This document shows, piece by piece, positions 5,084 through 5,272 of a stretch of 5,272 nt of DNA. The translations under genes were made by a program, and so were the position numbers. The notes under the pieces were generated by a model. That model searched no databases, was not told where the DNA came from, and saw only the letters and a list, made by a program, of their open reading frames with translations. This stretch comes from Deltaproteobacteria bacterium (GTDB lineage Bacteria > Desulfobacterota > Desulfovibrionia > Desulfovibrionales > Desulfovibrionaceae), in NCBI GenBank assembly GCA_031280335.1, contig JAITGZ010000090.1, positions 1-5,272 of the forward strand, written 5' to 3'. Each line of letters starts with the position of its first letter. Position 1 is the first letter of the stretch.

Positions 5084-5272
5084 GTTAGTCAGTCCTTAAA
5101 AAACATTTTCATCCGATTTCCCGACAAAGTTCCTTTGTAGGGTACATCACCGTGCGGAGTAAAAAAAGGACAAAAAGCAGTCCGCAGGCCACAGCATTCA
5201 TCCATTTCCTGCAATTGAAGGCGGCAGCGGCCAGGAGCAGGTTGATCGCATCGCCGACTGTGCCTTTGAGAT
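5084..5272 (-). mobile_element. IS5-family insertion sequence, transposase-3-prime end, cut by window edge
   Basis: The element is recognised from the transposase C-terminus at 5109-5272. Between that stop and unrelated DNA lies CTAAGTTAG (5080-5088), then TCAGTCCTTAAAAAAC. Many IS5-group elements duplicate a four-base YTAR target, and CTAA at 5080-5083 would fit, placing the element end at about 5084 with a terminal sequence starting GTTAGTCAGTCC. The other end is outside the window, so neither the terminal inverted repeat nor the target duplication can be confirmed and the boundary is approximate. Confidence 0.6.
5109..5272 (-). CDS. IS5-family transposase, C-terminal fragment cut by window edge
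   Basis: Fifty-three codons plus a TGA (bases 5111-5109) read leftward, entering from the right edge. The visible part begins LKGTVGDAINLLLAAAAFNC and continues RKWMNAV, which matches the conserved tail of IS5-type DDE transposases (LKG-x-x-GD-x-x-N-x-LLAAA-x-x-N-x-RKWM). In complete enzymes this segment directly follows the last acidic catalytic residue and the HRMGRN motif, which would lie just beyond the window. The remaining tail is hydrophobic (LLFVLFLLRT) and ends KELCREIG, typical of the variable end of these proteins. The frame is intact as far as visible. Whether the rest of the element is complete and active cannot be seen. Confidence 0.8.
   Translation of the reverse strand, partial: LKGTVGDAINLLLAAAAFNCRKWMNAVACGLLFVLFLLRTVMYPTKELCREIG

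Overview
The window looks like chromosomal DNA of a sulfate-reducing bacterium related to Desulfovibrio (Desulfovibrionaceae). This rests on the gene content: a probable stand-alone AICAR formyltransferase opposite a small conserved gene, purA and a DNA polymerase III delta-prime gene, followed by DUF116 and DUF169 genes. It also rests on the moderate-to-high GC coding sequence with AT-rich intergenic gaps. The genus was judged by eye, without any database search.

Layout. Bases 1-136 (minus strand) hold the first 45 codons of a probable AICAR formyltransferase (PurH-type) gene, cut by the window edge. Bases 137-274 are a divergent control region with two palindromes and promoter-like hexamers. 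On the plus strand follow a small uncharacterised gene (275-679), purA for adenylosuccinate synthetase (699-1982) and a holB-like clamp-loader delta-prime gene (2032-3021); these probably form one operon. Bases 3022-3230 are an AT-rich gap with a promoter-like element and a long potential leader. Then come a membrane-anchored DUF116 protein (3231-4106) and a cysteine-rich DUF169 protein (4159-5001), probably co-transcribed. From about 5084 to the right edge lies the end of an IS5-family insertion sequence, with the C-terminal 53 codons of its transposase on the minus strand.

How the genes work together. AICAR formyltransferase acts just before IMP closure and PurA takes IMP towards AMP, so the divergent region at 137-274 sits between two genes flanking the IMP branch point. 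Shared control by one purine-responsive regulator is plausible, and the palindromes are the candidate operators. The delta-prime gene links nucleotide supply to replication by position only. DUF116 and DUF169 are both widespread, cysteine-rich families without an assigned reaction, and their pairing here is the least explained part of the window.

I found no CRISPR array, tRNA, rRNA, known riboswitch or defence system. The most useful leads are the divergent purine control region, the DUF116-DUF169 pair with its own AT-rich promoter region, and the IS5 insertion boundary.
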